Part shown: positions 1 to 10,430 of the stretch, piece by piece
Numbering within the stretch: position 1 is the first letter of the stretch
Layout: every line of letters begins with the position of its first letter
Source: Cyclina sinensis
Lineage: Eukaryota > Mollusca > Bivalvia > Venerida > Veneridae
Assembly (NCBI GenBank): GCA_012932295.1
Contig: JAAONU010000062.1
Coordinates: 10,001-74,000, forward strand
DNA length: 64,000 nt
Direction: 5' to 3'
Position numbers and translations under genes: made by a program
The notes under the pieces: generated by a model
Database searches by the model: none
Told to the model about the DNA's origin: nothing
The model's input: the letters and a program-made list of their open reading frames with translations, nothing else

Positions 1-123
1 TTTCTCAAAACCCTGTGGTAATGATTTGAATTTAAGGGCTCTCCTACCACCCGGCTCAAGTCCAGGTGATAGGTCCTGGGGTTAAGCCTTGCTGGAATGA
101 TAACAATTTAATGTATATTTCAG

Positions 124-287
124 AAAGTCCACAAATCCACAGCCTACCAGAAAAATACATTTCATTGAGAGGCGTGGGGAGTGAAGACATGGCCAATCAG
201 CAGAACCCGCCTGTCTGCCCCAACCGATCAGTAACCCCCATGGAGGAAGCAAGCGTTGCCGACAAAATAAGTTATCTTATATACTAG
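124..287 (+). CDS. Putative terminal coding exon of an unidentified gene
   Basis: A pyrimidine-containing acceptor ending in TTTCAG at 119-123 is followed by an open frame of about 54 codons ending in TAG at 285-287. The encoded tail is polar, with PEKYISLRG near its start, then NQQNPPVCPNRS, and it ends ADKISYLIY. The exon begins at the second base of a codon, so it would join an upstream phase-1 exon outside the window. Downstream sequence is AT-rich with a poly(A) signal, as expected of a 3' UTR. The short hydrophilic C-terminus suggests the cytosolic tail of a larger, perhaps membrane, protein, but I do not recognise the family. A chance open frame is possible. Confidence 0.4.
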
Positions 288-465
288 TTGGCTGTAATGA
301 GTATATACATATGAATTTATCTTGTTTTTTTGGACAAATTATGTACATAGGTATTTCTGAACTATTGTTTAAGTTTGTATTTGTCGTTCTGACGTTGTTT
401 AAGTACAGCACTACCTGTAACTATGAGTGTGGTGTTTAATTTAATAAATTATGTTCAGAGAACTA
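288..465 (+). other. Probable 3' UTR with AATAAA poly(A) signal
   Basis: AT-rich non-coding sequence directly after the stop at 287. An AATAAA hexamer lies at 443-448, within range of a normal animal 3' end. It supports the exon at 124-287 being the last of its gene. Confidence 0.35.
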
Positions 466-889
466 GGATAGCCTTAATTTTAGAGCTTAAAACTTATTTT
501 CATATCCTGTTTTTAGGATGTATTTTAATAGAATTTCTCTTGACTGACCTGCTTGCTCTCCTGAGGAATTTAAGAGAGTTGGAACGGTGACTTGATTTAT
601 TCCTATTCTTATGAGATCTGATTTAAATTATTCCCTATCTGATTTAAGACAGAAATGTTCAAGGGAGTTTATCCCTTAACAGTTGTTACAACTTATGTCG
701 TCGTCCGAGTGAAAAGTTTTAAGGAAACTGGAATTAAGTTCAAGCCTCGTATATAGCCAATCAAACTTTCTATTGTGGTAATATTAAATTATTTTTATAG
801 AAGGGTTGAAATTAAACAAAATTCATATGTATTACAGTATTCCATCAAAGACTGATGTTATTTATTTCTGGTGTGTTGTTTTATTGAGC
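466..889. other. Intergenic, no feature seen
   Basis: AT-rich sequence without a convincing open frame, RNA gene or repeat structure. Confidence 0.5.
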
Positions 890-1870
890 TTGTTACCTCA
901 GCGACATTTAGGTGTATAGAGGAAGCAACTCTAACTAGACTTCCGGTTTTGGCTTGGTCGTCTGCTAGGTCATTTCCGGCAATCCCCATAAGTCTGGGTA
1001 TCCAAGTAAACTGAATTTCGTTTCCATTTTGACTTATTTTAGTGCATGTTTTTAAGATTTCATTTAGTATTTCTGCTCTCTGAATTGAGCCCCGATGCTA
1101 TAGACAGTATAACAGTAAAGCAGTCGCTTAAAATTACTGATTTATTAAGGTTTCTTTTACGAATATTCTTTACTGCTTCATGTATGCCAAACATTTCACA
1201 AATATTAATCATGTGCCGTGGGAACTATACCCAGTAGCTGGAATGACCCAATGATTATCCTTTTATTAAAACCAGGTAAAGACATGGCCGGGTGTAAATT
1301 GGCTGTTATTAGTGACAGGTCTAGTGCTGAGTCTGATTGCACTTTTCTGCTATCCTCGTGCATTGTCCATCGTTTAGGCAATTAAGTTTGTTATTGTACA
1401 TGAAATCGATTAGATTTTCCGCCTTAGCATCCAATCTCAAACGTTTTATAGGTTCCACAGGGGATGCTTAAAGTTAAAATCTAAATAAATAAGTGTATTC
1501 TTGTTAATGTTCTCAAAACATATTAGCCTTGTTATTCGATGAACTGTTTGTATAATAATGATAGATCGTTGTGGTTTGCTTTAGTTCGAAAAGTTTTATT
1601 GTCAAAGTGTGATAAATATTACAGTTTTTCGTTTTTCACGTGCGTAAAGGAGAGTCCATTTCTTATACACATATACTGTGTTCACCAAACTCTGGATTTG
1701 TTTCATACATTTTAAGTAATGGTGTTTGATAATTATAAAAACGGTATAGTTTTTGATTCTTTTTAAGTTGGGTCTCTTGTAAACATATAACGTCTATATT
1801 AACAGAACAGTCATTGAGGTAATTTTCGAATTCATTGCATCTTGTTGATAGGTTTGTGCACATAAACATG
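890..1870 (-). pseudogene. Decayed APE-type LINE with RNase H remnant
   Basis: Read on the minus strand, 1869-1663 encodes the start of an apurinic-type endonuclease (frame contains NIDVICLQETQLKK, the usual first catalytic Glu context). Further on, about 1130-900 encodes an RNase H remnant: SDCFTVILS, then after an in-frame stop FTWIPRLMGIAGNDLADDQAK, with AGNDLAD as the conserved late RNase H signature. The usual His after WIP is replaced, and several stops interrupt the frame. The reverse transcriptase between the two domains is missing, so there is a large internal deletion. RNase H in a LINE points to the I/Jockey/Nimb side of the tree (family knowledge). Confidence 0.65.
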
Positions 1871-2138
1871 ATATTTCAGGAAAGGACACCGAGACAGTTA
1901 ACATTACAGCTATCATGTTTTTTTTTGCATTGTCCTTACTTATTACAATTGATTATTTTCTCATTATGTTGTTATAATTGTGATAGTTCAAAGTTATGCT
2001 GTTTTAAGATTATTGATTAGTTTTGTTTTTATTTGTCTAGATATTCTAATGCCTCGGGATTGACTCGCTCAAAGGAATTAATCATCGGTTTTTGCATGCT
2101 CGCAATGTTTTGCAACATGCAAAGATGATCAATCCTAT

Positions 2139-2612
2139 TTACAAGGGGTCTGGAATTGCTGACATATGGGTGGAGACCTGTAAAATCTTGGCCGGGCTAT
2201 AAGGATATAAGGGGCGACCTAACTGGGGTGGCCGGTAAACAGGATATGTTCTCAAAAGAGAAAGTTTATTTTTGTTCGGTGGGTTGACCAGTTTTTCGGG
2301 TCTTGAGAGAGAGGGGGTTGTTGACCTTCGCTCGTGCATTTTGCTGCACGAGCGTTTTGAATTTGAGCCTTCCTTTTCATGTTAGCCCATTTTGCACTGC
2401 ATGCTTTTGCAGACCTGTAGGAATAACCTATTGCCGACACTTCTCGATATATTCTCGTTCTGCATTCTTTTCTTTTTTTTGGTATTTGTTACTTGATTTG
2501 TGAGTTTACTGTTTAGAATTTCAAAATGTTGTTTAACAAGCTCTTCTAATTTTAATGTTTTACTTACACTGAAATTAGTGGACCTTACTGGCTTGTTCGA
2601 TGTTTTTCTCAT
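2139..2612 (-). pseudogene. Frameshifted Myb/SANT-like DNA-binding domain
   Basis: Minus-strand frames starting at 2612 and continuing in another frame near 2440 together resemble a Myb/SANT-like (MSANTD or NAIF1 type) domain. The first helix region carries STNFSVSKTLKLEELVKQH followed by NSKLTNQVTNTKKKK. After a frameshift comes RSAKACSAKWANMKRKAQ, the pattern of the third helix (R-x-x-x-x-x-x-x-K-W-x-N-x-K-x-K-A). Such domains accompany Harbinger-type DNA transposons and domesticated relatives in invertebrates. The frame change and later stops make this a dead copy. Which transposon it came from is not visible. Confidence 0.55.
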
Positions 2613-3039
2613 TTGTTTGGTGAAGAATCTGAGATTGGCTTATCTGTTTCCATTTTGCAGACGGCAGGAAGTACACTTATTGGAATGTTAATTACATTTT
2701 AACCGGCTGTTAACTTCCTGTTAACAATCCATTTGTATAAAACTTTTAACCAAACTTGGTTAAACTTAACCCATCTCAATATTAACCAATCGAATATTAG
2801 GGATATTTGACATTGTTCTATTGACTTTTATCCTGTTTAGCAATAAGAAGTGACTATCTAAAAATGTTGTGTAATACGTTGTTCGTAAGAATAGACGATA
2901 TGCTTTTTCCCCCCACAAAATGTAACTCTCATGAACAGGAACAGACGACAGAAGATTCCCAAATTTTTTTTGAGGGTTTACAAATTTTTGACAATTAATT
3001 AATAATTAATGAAATAAAATTGTTATCTACTGATTGATT
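2613..3039. other. Intergenic, GTTAAC-rich stretch
   Basis: Several GTTAAC/TTAACC motifs cluster at about 2698-2800, possibly the outer part of the Myb/SANT-bearing transposon. No coding signal is seen. Confidence 0.3.
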
Positions 3040-3260
3040 TAATACAGGCCCTGTTATTTGTCCTGGGGTCATTCATATTGGCCCCCGGCCTTCGGCCTCG
3101 GGTCCAGTACAACTGCCCTCGAACAAATAAATGACCTACATCAAAATAATTATTCAATGACAAATATTCAAACATCCGTGTTATGCTTTTTTTCACATAT
3201 AATAAAAGGGACAACAAAACGCAAACGAAGTTGCTTACCTGATTTGTTTTCACATTTGAT
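3040..3260. repeat. Probable repeat with GC-rich hairpin
   Basis: An island of GC-rich sequence at about 3079-3103 (GGCC-TTC-GGCC core inside CCCGG/CTCGGG) sits in AT-rich DNA. Reading frames are open on both strands across it, which argues for a non-coding repeat rather than a gene. I infer a dispersed element from its abrupt composition change. Confidence 0.35.
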
Positions 3261-3740
3261 TTTCATTTTTCATTCATTCTGAGGCAGCAGAGAAACAACG
3301 GCATTTTTTCTCTTTAAAATATTTATTTAGTTTATTGTCTCATTCCAAGCATGTCATATATACAATATATCACAATATTCAATCATACTAAAATACATGT
3401 TGGACCAATCTCGATAGATTGATAAGAGACATTTAACAACATGATGATACTGGTAAAAAATATTCTATAACTAAAAAAAACAAATTTGCTTTACAACCAA
3501 AATACATGTGTATATAACAGACAATTTTTGCTTATTCCTTCATGAAAAATCAATATACTTCAAAAATAATGCCCAGAATATTTGTGACAATACTACAGAA
3601 TTAACTTGTTATGTGAGTGAGGCCAAATAGTCACCATGTTCATACAAAAGCGTAAGTTTAGTGCAGCATACATGTACCCAGAATTGCTGTATAATTATAA
3701 TTATGCAGTAAAAGAGTAATGATGTTCCAAAATGAATGAG
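3261..3740. other. Intergenic, no feature seen
   Basis: AT-rich sequence with no coding or repeat structure that I can support. Confidence 0.4.
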
Positions 3741-3980
3741 TATATCATGGAGTATAAGGTGTGTGACCTAATATATTCGAATAAGTACATGATAATGCTA
3801 AATGTGTGATCCAATAAGTACATGATTGAACATGGTGTGTGACCCAAGGTACAAAATTGTGCATGATGTGTGACCCAATAAGTACATGACTGACCATGGT
3901 ATGTGTCCCAATAAGTACAAGATTGTACATGATGCATAACCAAATAAGTACATGGAAGAACATGGTGCGTGAAAGGACAT
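3741..3980. repeat. Minisatellite, about 35-bp unit
   Basis: Six to seven degenerate copies of a unit containing GTGTGACCCAATAAGTACAT and a spacer ending in ACATG. Copies differ by substitutions and small indels. Overlapping minus-strand frames rich in H, Y and G are by-products of the repeat. Confidence 0.75.
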
Positions 3981-3988
3981 TATTCTGC

Positions 3989-4128
3989 ACACCATAAATG
4001 ACAGTATAATGAATAATATTAACAATAATTGGTTGGTTGAATATATTTGACTGTCTAGACACCTTAAATGACAGTATAATGAATAATATTACCAATAATT
4101 GGTTGGTTGAATATATTTGACTGTCTAG
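3989..4128. repeat. Two-copy 70-bp tandem duplication
   Basis: 3989-4058 and 4059-4128 are the same 70-bp unit, starting ACACC and ending CTGTCTAG, with very few mismatches. It abuts the 35-bp minisatellite and looks recent. Confidence 0.9.
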
Positions 4129-4457
4129 GGTGATCGCCTTACAGCATGATACGTTTGTGTGCCAGTGTATATAAAATTTGTAGGGTACAAACAAACTGCA
4201 CTAGACTCAGCCTTAAAATCAACCATTTAGATCAAGCCTATACACAATATGTCTTAATATTCAATGTCAATACACTGTGGCATTGTACTGATATATCATC
4301 GCCACAGTTAAACCTTCTTTCACAACCAAAATAAAACAAAAATATCTGTTTTACATCTTCAATTATAAAATATAAAACTAATCGCTGTTAAAAATTATGT
4401 ACTATGTACACTACTATCATTACATTTGTACTACTTTAATAACAGGATTAAAACATC

Positions 4458-5126
4458 CTATTTACACATAATCAAATTCCTTCTTTGTAGTATCTGAAAG
4501 CAGGTTTTGGCACTAACTCTTATTACATTAGTATTACTGAATATAACTTTTAATTTCTCATCACTATTCAGGTCGATAAAATTGTTAACAGCAACTGCAG
4601 CTTGTTCAAAAAGTACATTTCTTAAATCATTGTATAACTGACATTCTAGTATTACATGAGTTTCATCCTCTACCACATGACAAAATGGACATAGACGTTT
4701 ATCTACCTGGAGATTTTCAAATCTTCCGGTTTCTATACGAATTGGTGCCACACCACATCTAAATTTGCTAAAAGCTGATCTGTGGCTCACAGGCAAAATC
4801 ATTGTACAAAAAGGTTCAACACAATATTTTTCTTTAAATATACAATATGTCCGTAATTTATTCCGGCCTCTACCTGATGAGCCCGTGGGTGCATTAATTT
4901 TATCAAACCACTCTGTTTTAAACTTAGCAAGCATACGTTCTTCTACATCTTTAACAATATCATTCTTGGATATAGGCATGGATACATCCTTATATATTGA
5001 CAGGTCTAACTCATTCAACTGTTTACGTACCAAAAAATACCAGTTTTTACATTTGACTGACTTACAGGAGGCCCAGAGCGCAATTCGCTTATTAAAATGT
5101 AATTTTTTTAAAGCAACTCTGGCCAT
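4458..5126 (-). pseudogene. 5'-truncated LINE, C-terminal tail of ORF2
   Basis: An uninterrupted 222-residue minus-strand frame matches the C-terminal, post-reverse-transcriptase region of APE-type LINEs: RSAFSKFRCGVAPIRIETGR followed by a CPFC...H...C zinc-knuckle-like cluster (RLCPFCHVVEDETHVILEC). No reverse transcriptase is seen above 5126, so the copy is 5' truncated, the normal outcome of incomplete target-primed reverse transcription. The tail resembles that of the copy at 49.3-51.4 kb, which suggests a related family. Confidence 0.7.
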
Positions 5127-5149
5127 AACTCAGTTATACAGCGTTGGCA

Positions 5150-5500
5150 TTTAACTGGCATCGTGTCCATATCAAAATATACATTCAAAGTTTCATTAAA
5201 ATCTATCAGATCACATCTAAGATATGGCTCCGGACACAAACTTTCCTGTACAAGATGTCTATTTAAAAATAACTAAGGGCTATTACTCTTCAACCCATAT
5301 TTCACATGCAGCATGCGCTCATCCATTTATACATACATGCCAAGTTTAATTAAAATCTTACCAATCAGTTCTTAGATATGGATCCGGACAGAAATTTGCC
5401 TTTAAAAAATGCCTCTCGATAGACCGTTTAACACTGCTTCTTTGTATCCAAATAAATACAGGAAAACACATTTCAGAGACAATTAATTCACCGACAATGC
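5150..5500. repeat. Two diverged copies of a dispersed repeat
   Basis: Segments at about 5185-5240 and 5340-5395 share the order AAAATCT...CAGAT/CAGTTCT...GATATGG-TCCGGACA. They look like old copies of one dispersed non-coding repeat. No coding signal is present. Confidence 0.4.
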
Positions 5501-5504
5501 ATTT

Positions 5505-6480
5505 TAATGATGCTAATTTCTGATTAATAGTACTGTTGTTAAGAGAGTGAAGAAATATCAGGTGTCTTCACAGGTCATACAAAGTGCATCACTGTCACCC
5601 TGTAGTGGAAAAAAAATCTAAGAGAAGTTAACTTCACGTGTACTTCAGTTCATTTTTACTCTAAACAAAAACTGCGAAGGCACAAGTAATTTAAACTTAC
5701 ATATTTCCAAATTTCCAATAACTTTATCCATTCTCTTACGTTTTATACTGTCTTTCAGTCTTTGGTTTTGCGAGATTTTCTTTTCGGTAGTTATCTAGCT
5801 TTTCGGTATTTTTAATATCCTCAGTTTAAATGTAAAGGGAAAAATACGGAAATGTAAAGAAAAAAGTTCAGTTGACCTACAATCAGTGTTCTTCTTAGCA
5901 ATGTCACAGGAAACAAAAATCCTTTTTATGTTGGCCTCATCTTATCAGGGATATTGAAATAATTATCTGACATGTGGACTTCGGTGAAGTCAGTCAAGAC
6001 ACACCCACTATAAAAGAGCTGGTGATGGTCGTACAATGATACATGACCAAAGCAACTTAACAATCTCGTCATGTGATATACAGATGAAAGAAAATAACAA
6101 ACAAAAAAGGTGGGTGCATATTTAAATTATATATTTTGCGTCATGTTCTCAAATCAATCAATTGAACCTTAGGGTAAAAAAGTAGGTTTATACATTTTTA
6201 AAACTAAATCATATTTACAAGATGCGTTTATTTTAGGAAAATATTTGAAAGTTAAAACTTTTTTCAATGGTATTTTCTGATTAATTCAAATTTCAGCAAT
6301 AAAGACCATTATATTCAGAGAAAGGAGAGCATGTATTTATTTAAGAGTATGATAGTCAGAATTAAATAATGAGATTTAAGGTAACACAGTGAAATAATAC
6401 ACAATTGATTTGTTGTTCAATTATTAAACGAAAACGTAAATTGAAGTACACATTGGTAACTTTCTGCTTCAAGCGTTCAT
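5505..6480. repeat. Duplicated non-coding module, copy 1
   Basis: Blocks here recur in the same order and orientation at 8750-10430: the GTACTGTTGTTAAGA...GTGAAGAAATATCAGG block, the GCGAGATTT...GTAGTTATCTAGCTT block, the TTATGTTGGCCTCA...GGACTTCGGT block and the CAATGGTATTTTCTGAT block. Copy 2 is longer because of insertions. It contains a TATA-like box at 6009-6016. Confidence 0.75.
6009..6016 (+). promoter_or_regulatory. Candidate TATA box in duplicated module
   Basis: TATAAAAG is followed by GAGCTGGTGAT and preceded by a block conserved in both copies of the module, including CTTATCAG (a GATA-type site). The second copy has TTTAAAAG at 9954-9961. No coding exon follows within reach, so promoter activity is inference only. 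Confidence 0.3.
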
Positions 6481-7166
6481 GTCCGTTCGAATGGATGTGT
6501 ATGAAACCGTATGTCATTCTTCCCTATTAGCAGTGATTAGCAAAACATAAAAGCGTCAAAGGCACGTTAAGGTATTAGATTCCAATTACCATACCGACAC
6601 TATGAACAGTATTCAGTTCCTTTAATTTGCATAGGTCTGAGACATTTTCACTGAAGAAAATAGGTTCAAACCCCAATCAAACCATTTTTCTTCTTTTAGT
6701 TTATTGACAGTTTTATATTGTTTTGGTTTAACAACAGTTACGTGTATAAAATTAAAGTCAGTTTCTTTCGTTTAAAATATATTTCAATTGTAACAAAGCT
6801 TTTCAAATGGTATATTAATGAAAATTGGATATCTGTGCTTTCAGTTAATAATTTCTCAAACACTAGACTGTGAATATATTTGATATTTTGCCCATTTGTT
6901 CAGTTTAGTATATGAAAAAAAAATGTTGTACCTAATTTGAAGCCCTGAAGATAAATGGTGAAATTTACGTTGATAACATCCTCTCAAAATGAAGTGAATT
7001 GGGTAAATTCATGCCATGTTTATAATTATATTTCGATTCTTCTCATTTTCGGCTTTTCTTTTTGTCAGCAGTCAGTAGGTCTTTAAATTGTGAATGATTA
7101 CATACCAAGTAATAGCTATTTTTAGAAAAAAAACACATTCAGTCTATCTATTTGAGCTTATTTATC
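6481..7166. other. Intergenic, no feature seen
   Basis: AT-rich sequence without supported genes or repeats. Confidence 0.4.
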
Positions 7167-7436
7167 GTCGGTAGCGGTTGTCCATATGACGACGCCCTTC
7201 TGGAGAGATAAGTTATTTTATTTTGTGGGGGTAGTGCAAGATACAGAAAGAGTTTCATTCCAGAGACATCCCTGGTTCTTTTGCATGCTCAGTGTATGAG
7301 ACTGAAACATGGGACCTCGGTTTAACGTTTCATCCGAAAAACTAATAGTAATGTTAGTGGAGGAGCGGGGGATAGAAATCGGGACCCCTGGTTTACAAGT
7401 CCAGCGCGTTACCACTAGACCAAATCCGCTCCTATA
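7167..7436 (-). mobile_element. tRNA-derived SINE, copy A
   Basis: On the minus strand the element opens at 7436 with AGGAGCGGATTTGGTCTAGT, GGTAACGCG (A-box region) and a degenerate B-box region near 7380, a tRNA-like head of about 75 bases. The body continues with TCGGATGAAACGTTAAACC, GGGACATCCCTGG-type and TGTGGGGG segments. The same sequence occurs at 26585-26852 and, more decayed, at 44115-44388. A 77-residue open frame across it is accidental. Confidence 0.75.
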
Positions 7437-8265
7437 AAAAAAAAAACCCACACATACATTGTTTTTCTCTATAAATTATATACGCATCAAGCCTTTTCCA
7501 GTTTGTAGTGAATATTACTTTTTTCTTGAAACTACCATGGTAAGTGTTAGTGTATTTTAGTGTCTATATTTTGTCTTAGGATAGTGTATTTCTTAAAAAA
7601 GCTCAACTCAAGGAGAGCTGAAAAATTGCTTATAAGTATTCTAATACCTTAAGATTGTCGACTGGATAAATGACATAGAGGTCATTTAGAGACATAAGTT
7701 TTACTTTGTTAACACTCAATGTTGATTGCGCCTTTATCTTGTAACTAGCGAGTCCTTTGTACTTACTACCTTACTACTGTTAGATGAGATGCGATATTTT
7801 ATGAAATCAGTTTATGAAATTATTTACTTTCAAAACAACTGAACACGAGATAAATTGATTAAATTATATTTCAGCACCCTTTTTCCAGGCTTCCTTCCTT
7901 GTTTCCTTGACCCGTTCTATCTTTCCTTTGCTTGCTATCTTTCTTTTTTTTTCTTCCTTTCTAAATTTAATAAGTTTTGCTTTAAAATTTAATACTAAGA
8001 GAAAGTTCAGGATAAATTCATGAAGAATTTGCGAAAGAAAGTAAAAGAAGAAAGATTGGATGGAAAAGACTTTTGGTATGTTTTTATTTTTTCTGATTTT
8101 TTTTCCTAATCAGTAATTATAATTTTTCATCGAAGGCATTTTGAGAACAAATTAATAAAATGAAATTAAATAGTTATACCAGAAACCCTTTTATTTGAAA
8201 GTGGACCATCAATTGAAAAAAAATGGCAAAATTCATTGGGCATAAATGGGTTAATGTAGCATTTT
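7437..8265. other. Intergenic, no feature seen
   Basis: AT-rich with pyrimidine-rich patches at about 7880-7960. No supported features. Confidence 0.4.
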
Positions 8266-8620
8266 GCTAATGACCTTGGCTGACAGGATAGCATCATGCA
8301 ACCAAGACTCCTTCTTCAGTCGGTTTATAAGTTGTAGTGATTTACATTAAAATGTCACATTATCGTTTCTTTTTTTAAATTTTTTCCTTGTCTTATGAAT
8401 GATTTAAGGCCTTTTTAACAAAACTACTTTTTTTGAGAACAAAAAGTACTGACTTTTAAATATTTATTTCTATTTTTTCACATATCATTTTTGTAACTTT
8501 TTTTTCATTTATATGTTCATAAATTTTCAGGTTATCGTTAAGAGACCAAAGAATTTATTCGCCATGTTTATTCAGAAATATCATTATAAGCTTGCCGACT
8601 GGTTAAGCCCTCATTAATCA
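8266..8620. repeat. Dispersed module, copy 1 of 3
   Basis: Contains ATGACCTTGGCTGACAGGA...AGCATCAT and, further on, CAGGTTAT...GAATTTATTCGCCA...TTATTCA. The same two blocks recur at 12590-12960, and the second one again at 16376-16470. It lies just upstream of the larger duplicated module. Confidence 0.6.
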
Positions 8621-8749
8621 AAAAAACTCATATAATCATATTTCGAAGACACTTACCTTCCCATCTTTAAGACTGTTAAAAATGCTTATTTGTATATTCA
8701 AAAATATATAGAATCATATTACACAGACAATTTATTACCTTTCCACTGA

Positions 8750-10430
8750 CAAGACCGTTTAACAATGTTAATTTGTGATTAAGAGTACTGTTGTTAAGAC
8801 AGTGAAGAAATATCAGGGGTCTTTACAGGTCATACAAAGTTTATCACTGTCACCAAGCATGTCACATGATGATACGCTAATTTTTCAAGTCGATCTTTTT
8901 TTTCTTCATTTTAAATTTGAGATATAAAAAGTAATACTATGTGATAAAAACAAATCAAGAAAAACATAAAAAATAAAGAAATAAAGAAAAATAAACATTT
9001 ATATTAGAAGTTACAACGTTTACCTCCGCTATTGTTTACCCTAAAAAGAACTGCAAAGGCACGAGTAATCAATGTTTACAAAAAACTGATTGATTTATTG
9101 TTTTCGAATCTACATTCAAGTTTCTTCTAAGCTGGTCACGTGCTACAAAAGATTGTTATATTGTCTATTCTCGTTTTTACAAACTCCGACATGTTTTATG
9201 AGTCCGCTCTAGAGACTGAAAGTCTTAAAAGATGGACAAAATATGCAAATATAGTAAGAACGCGTCACAAGATAATCTAAAAAATAAACAAAACTGTCGC
9301 TGCTCTTTACGTCCAAATATCAAATAATAGCATTCCTATCTTTGATCAAACTGCATCGTTTCATAAATAGGCCAGGTCATGGCCTGAGAAAATAAATAAC
9401 GTAATACTATATAATTAAAAAAAATCAATGACTGAATCACTGCGCTACATAAAACACTAGACAGATAATTGTAAAGAAATAGAAAATTAAAAACATCTCT
9501 CAAACCACGGTGGTAAGAAAAGTATATAATTAGGTATAATTCATATATTGCTAAATGATCACTGAACTTGCAAGTAAATGTTGTTTATTTAAATATAATC
9601 GACTCAATAAAAGCTTACTTGTTTCCAATAACTTTATCTTATCTATTATTCCATACCCTTCGGGTTTTACACTGTCTTTCGGTCTTAAATTTTGCGAGAT
9701 TTCCTTTTTGGTAGTTATCTAGCTTGCGGGTATTTTTTTTCTTCTTCTTTTTTTTCAATCGTCAGTAAGTATATAAAGGAGAAAAAATACGGAAAAGTAA
9801 GGTAAACAATGTTAGCCGACTTACCTTCCATGTTCTTTTTGCCAGATGACAGAGAAAACAAACAGTCTTCTTATGTTGGCCTCAGCTTATCAGAGATATT
9901 GAGATAGTTCTCTTTCATGTGGACTTCGGTAAAGTCAGTCAAAACACACTCACTTTAAAAGAGCTGGTGATTGGCATTCATGATACATGACTACCAACTC
10001 AACTAAACAACATTTTTATGTGTTATATAGCAGAAGAAAATCAACAAAAAAGGCGAGTGCATATTTTAAACATAAATTTTACGACTTGTTCTCTTAAATA
10101 AATCAGTTCAAACTCAGAGTAAACCAGAGTAGCGTTCTACGTTTTAAAACTATTGCGTGTTTACAAGATGTGCGTATTCTAGAACAACACTTTAAAGATA
10201 AAACCTTTTACAATGGTATTTTCTGATCAATTCAACTTTCCTCCATAAAGCCCATCATATTCAGAGGAAAGAGTGCATTTAAGTATATGACAAAGTCAGA
10301 TTGAAATAATAAAATTTACTGTTACACAGTGAAATAATACACGGTTGTTTATGTATTTTTTAGATTGTAAAATGAAAACATAGATTCAAGTGCTAAATGG
10401 CCTTTAATTGTAACAAGAAAAGTATAACAC
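8750..10430. repeat. Duplicated non-coding module, copy 2
   Basis: Colinear with 5505-6480 but with about 500-700 extra bases, mostly between 8880 and 9610. Shared blocks include TCAGTC-AA-ACACAC before the TATA-like position and ACACAGTGAAATAATACAC near 10325. Divergence is high, so the duplication is old. Confidence 0.75.

Noticed and set aside
7218..7451. 77-codon minus-strand frame
   Set aside because: Lies wholly within a tRNA-derived SINE and recurs with the other copies.
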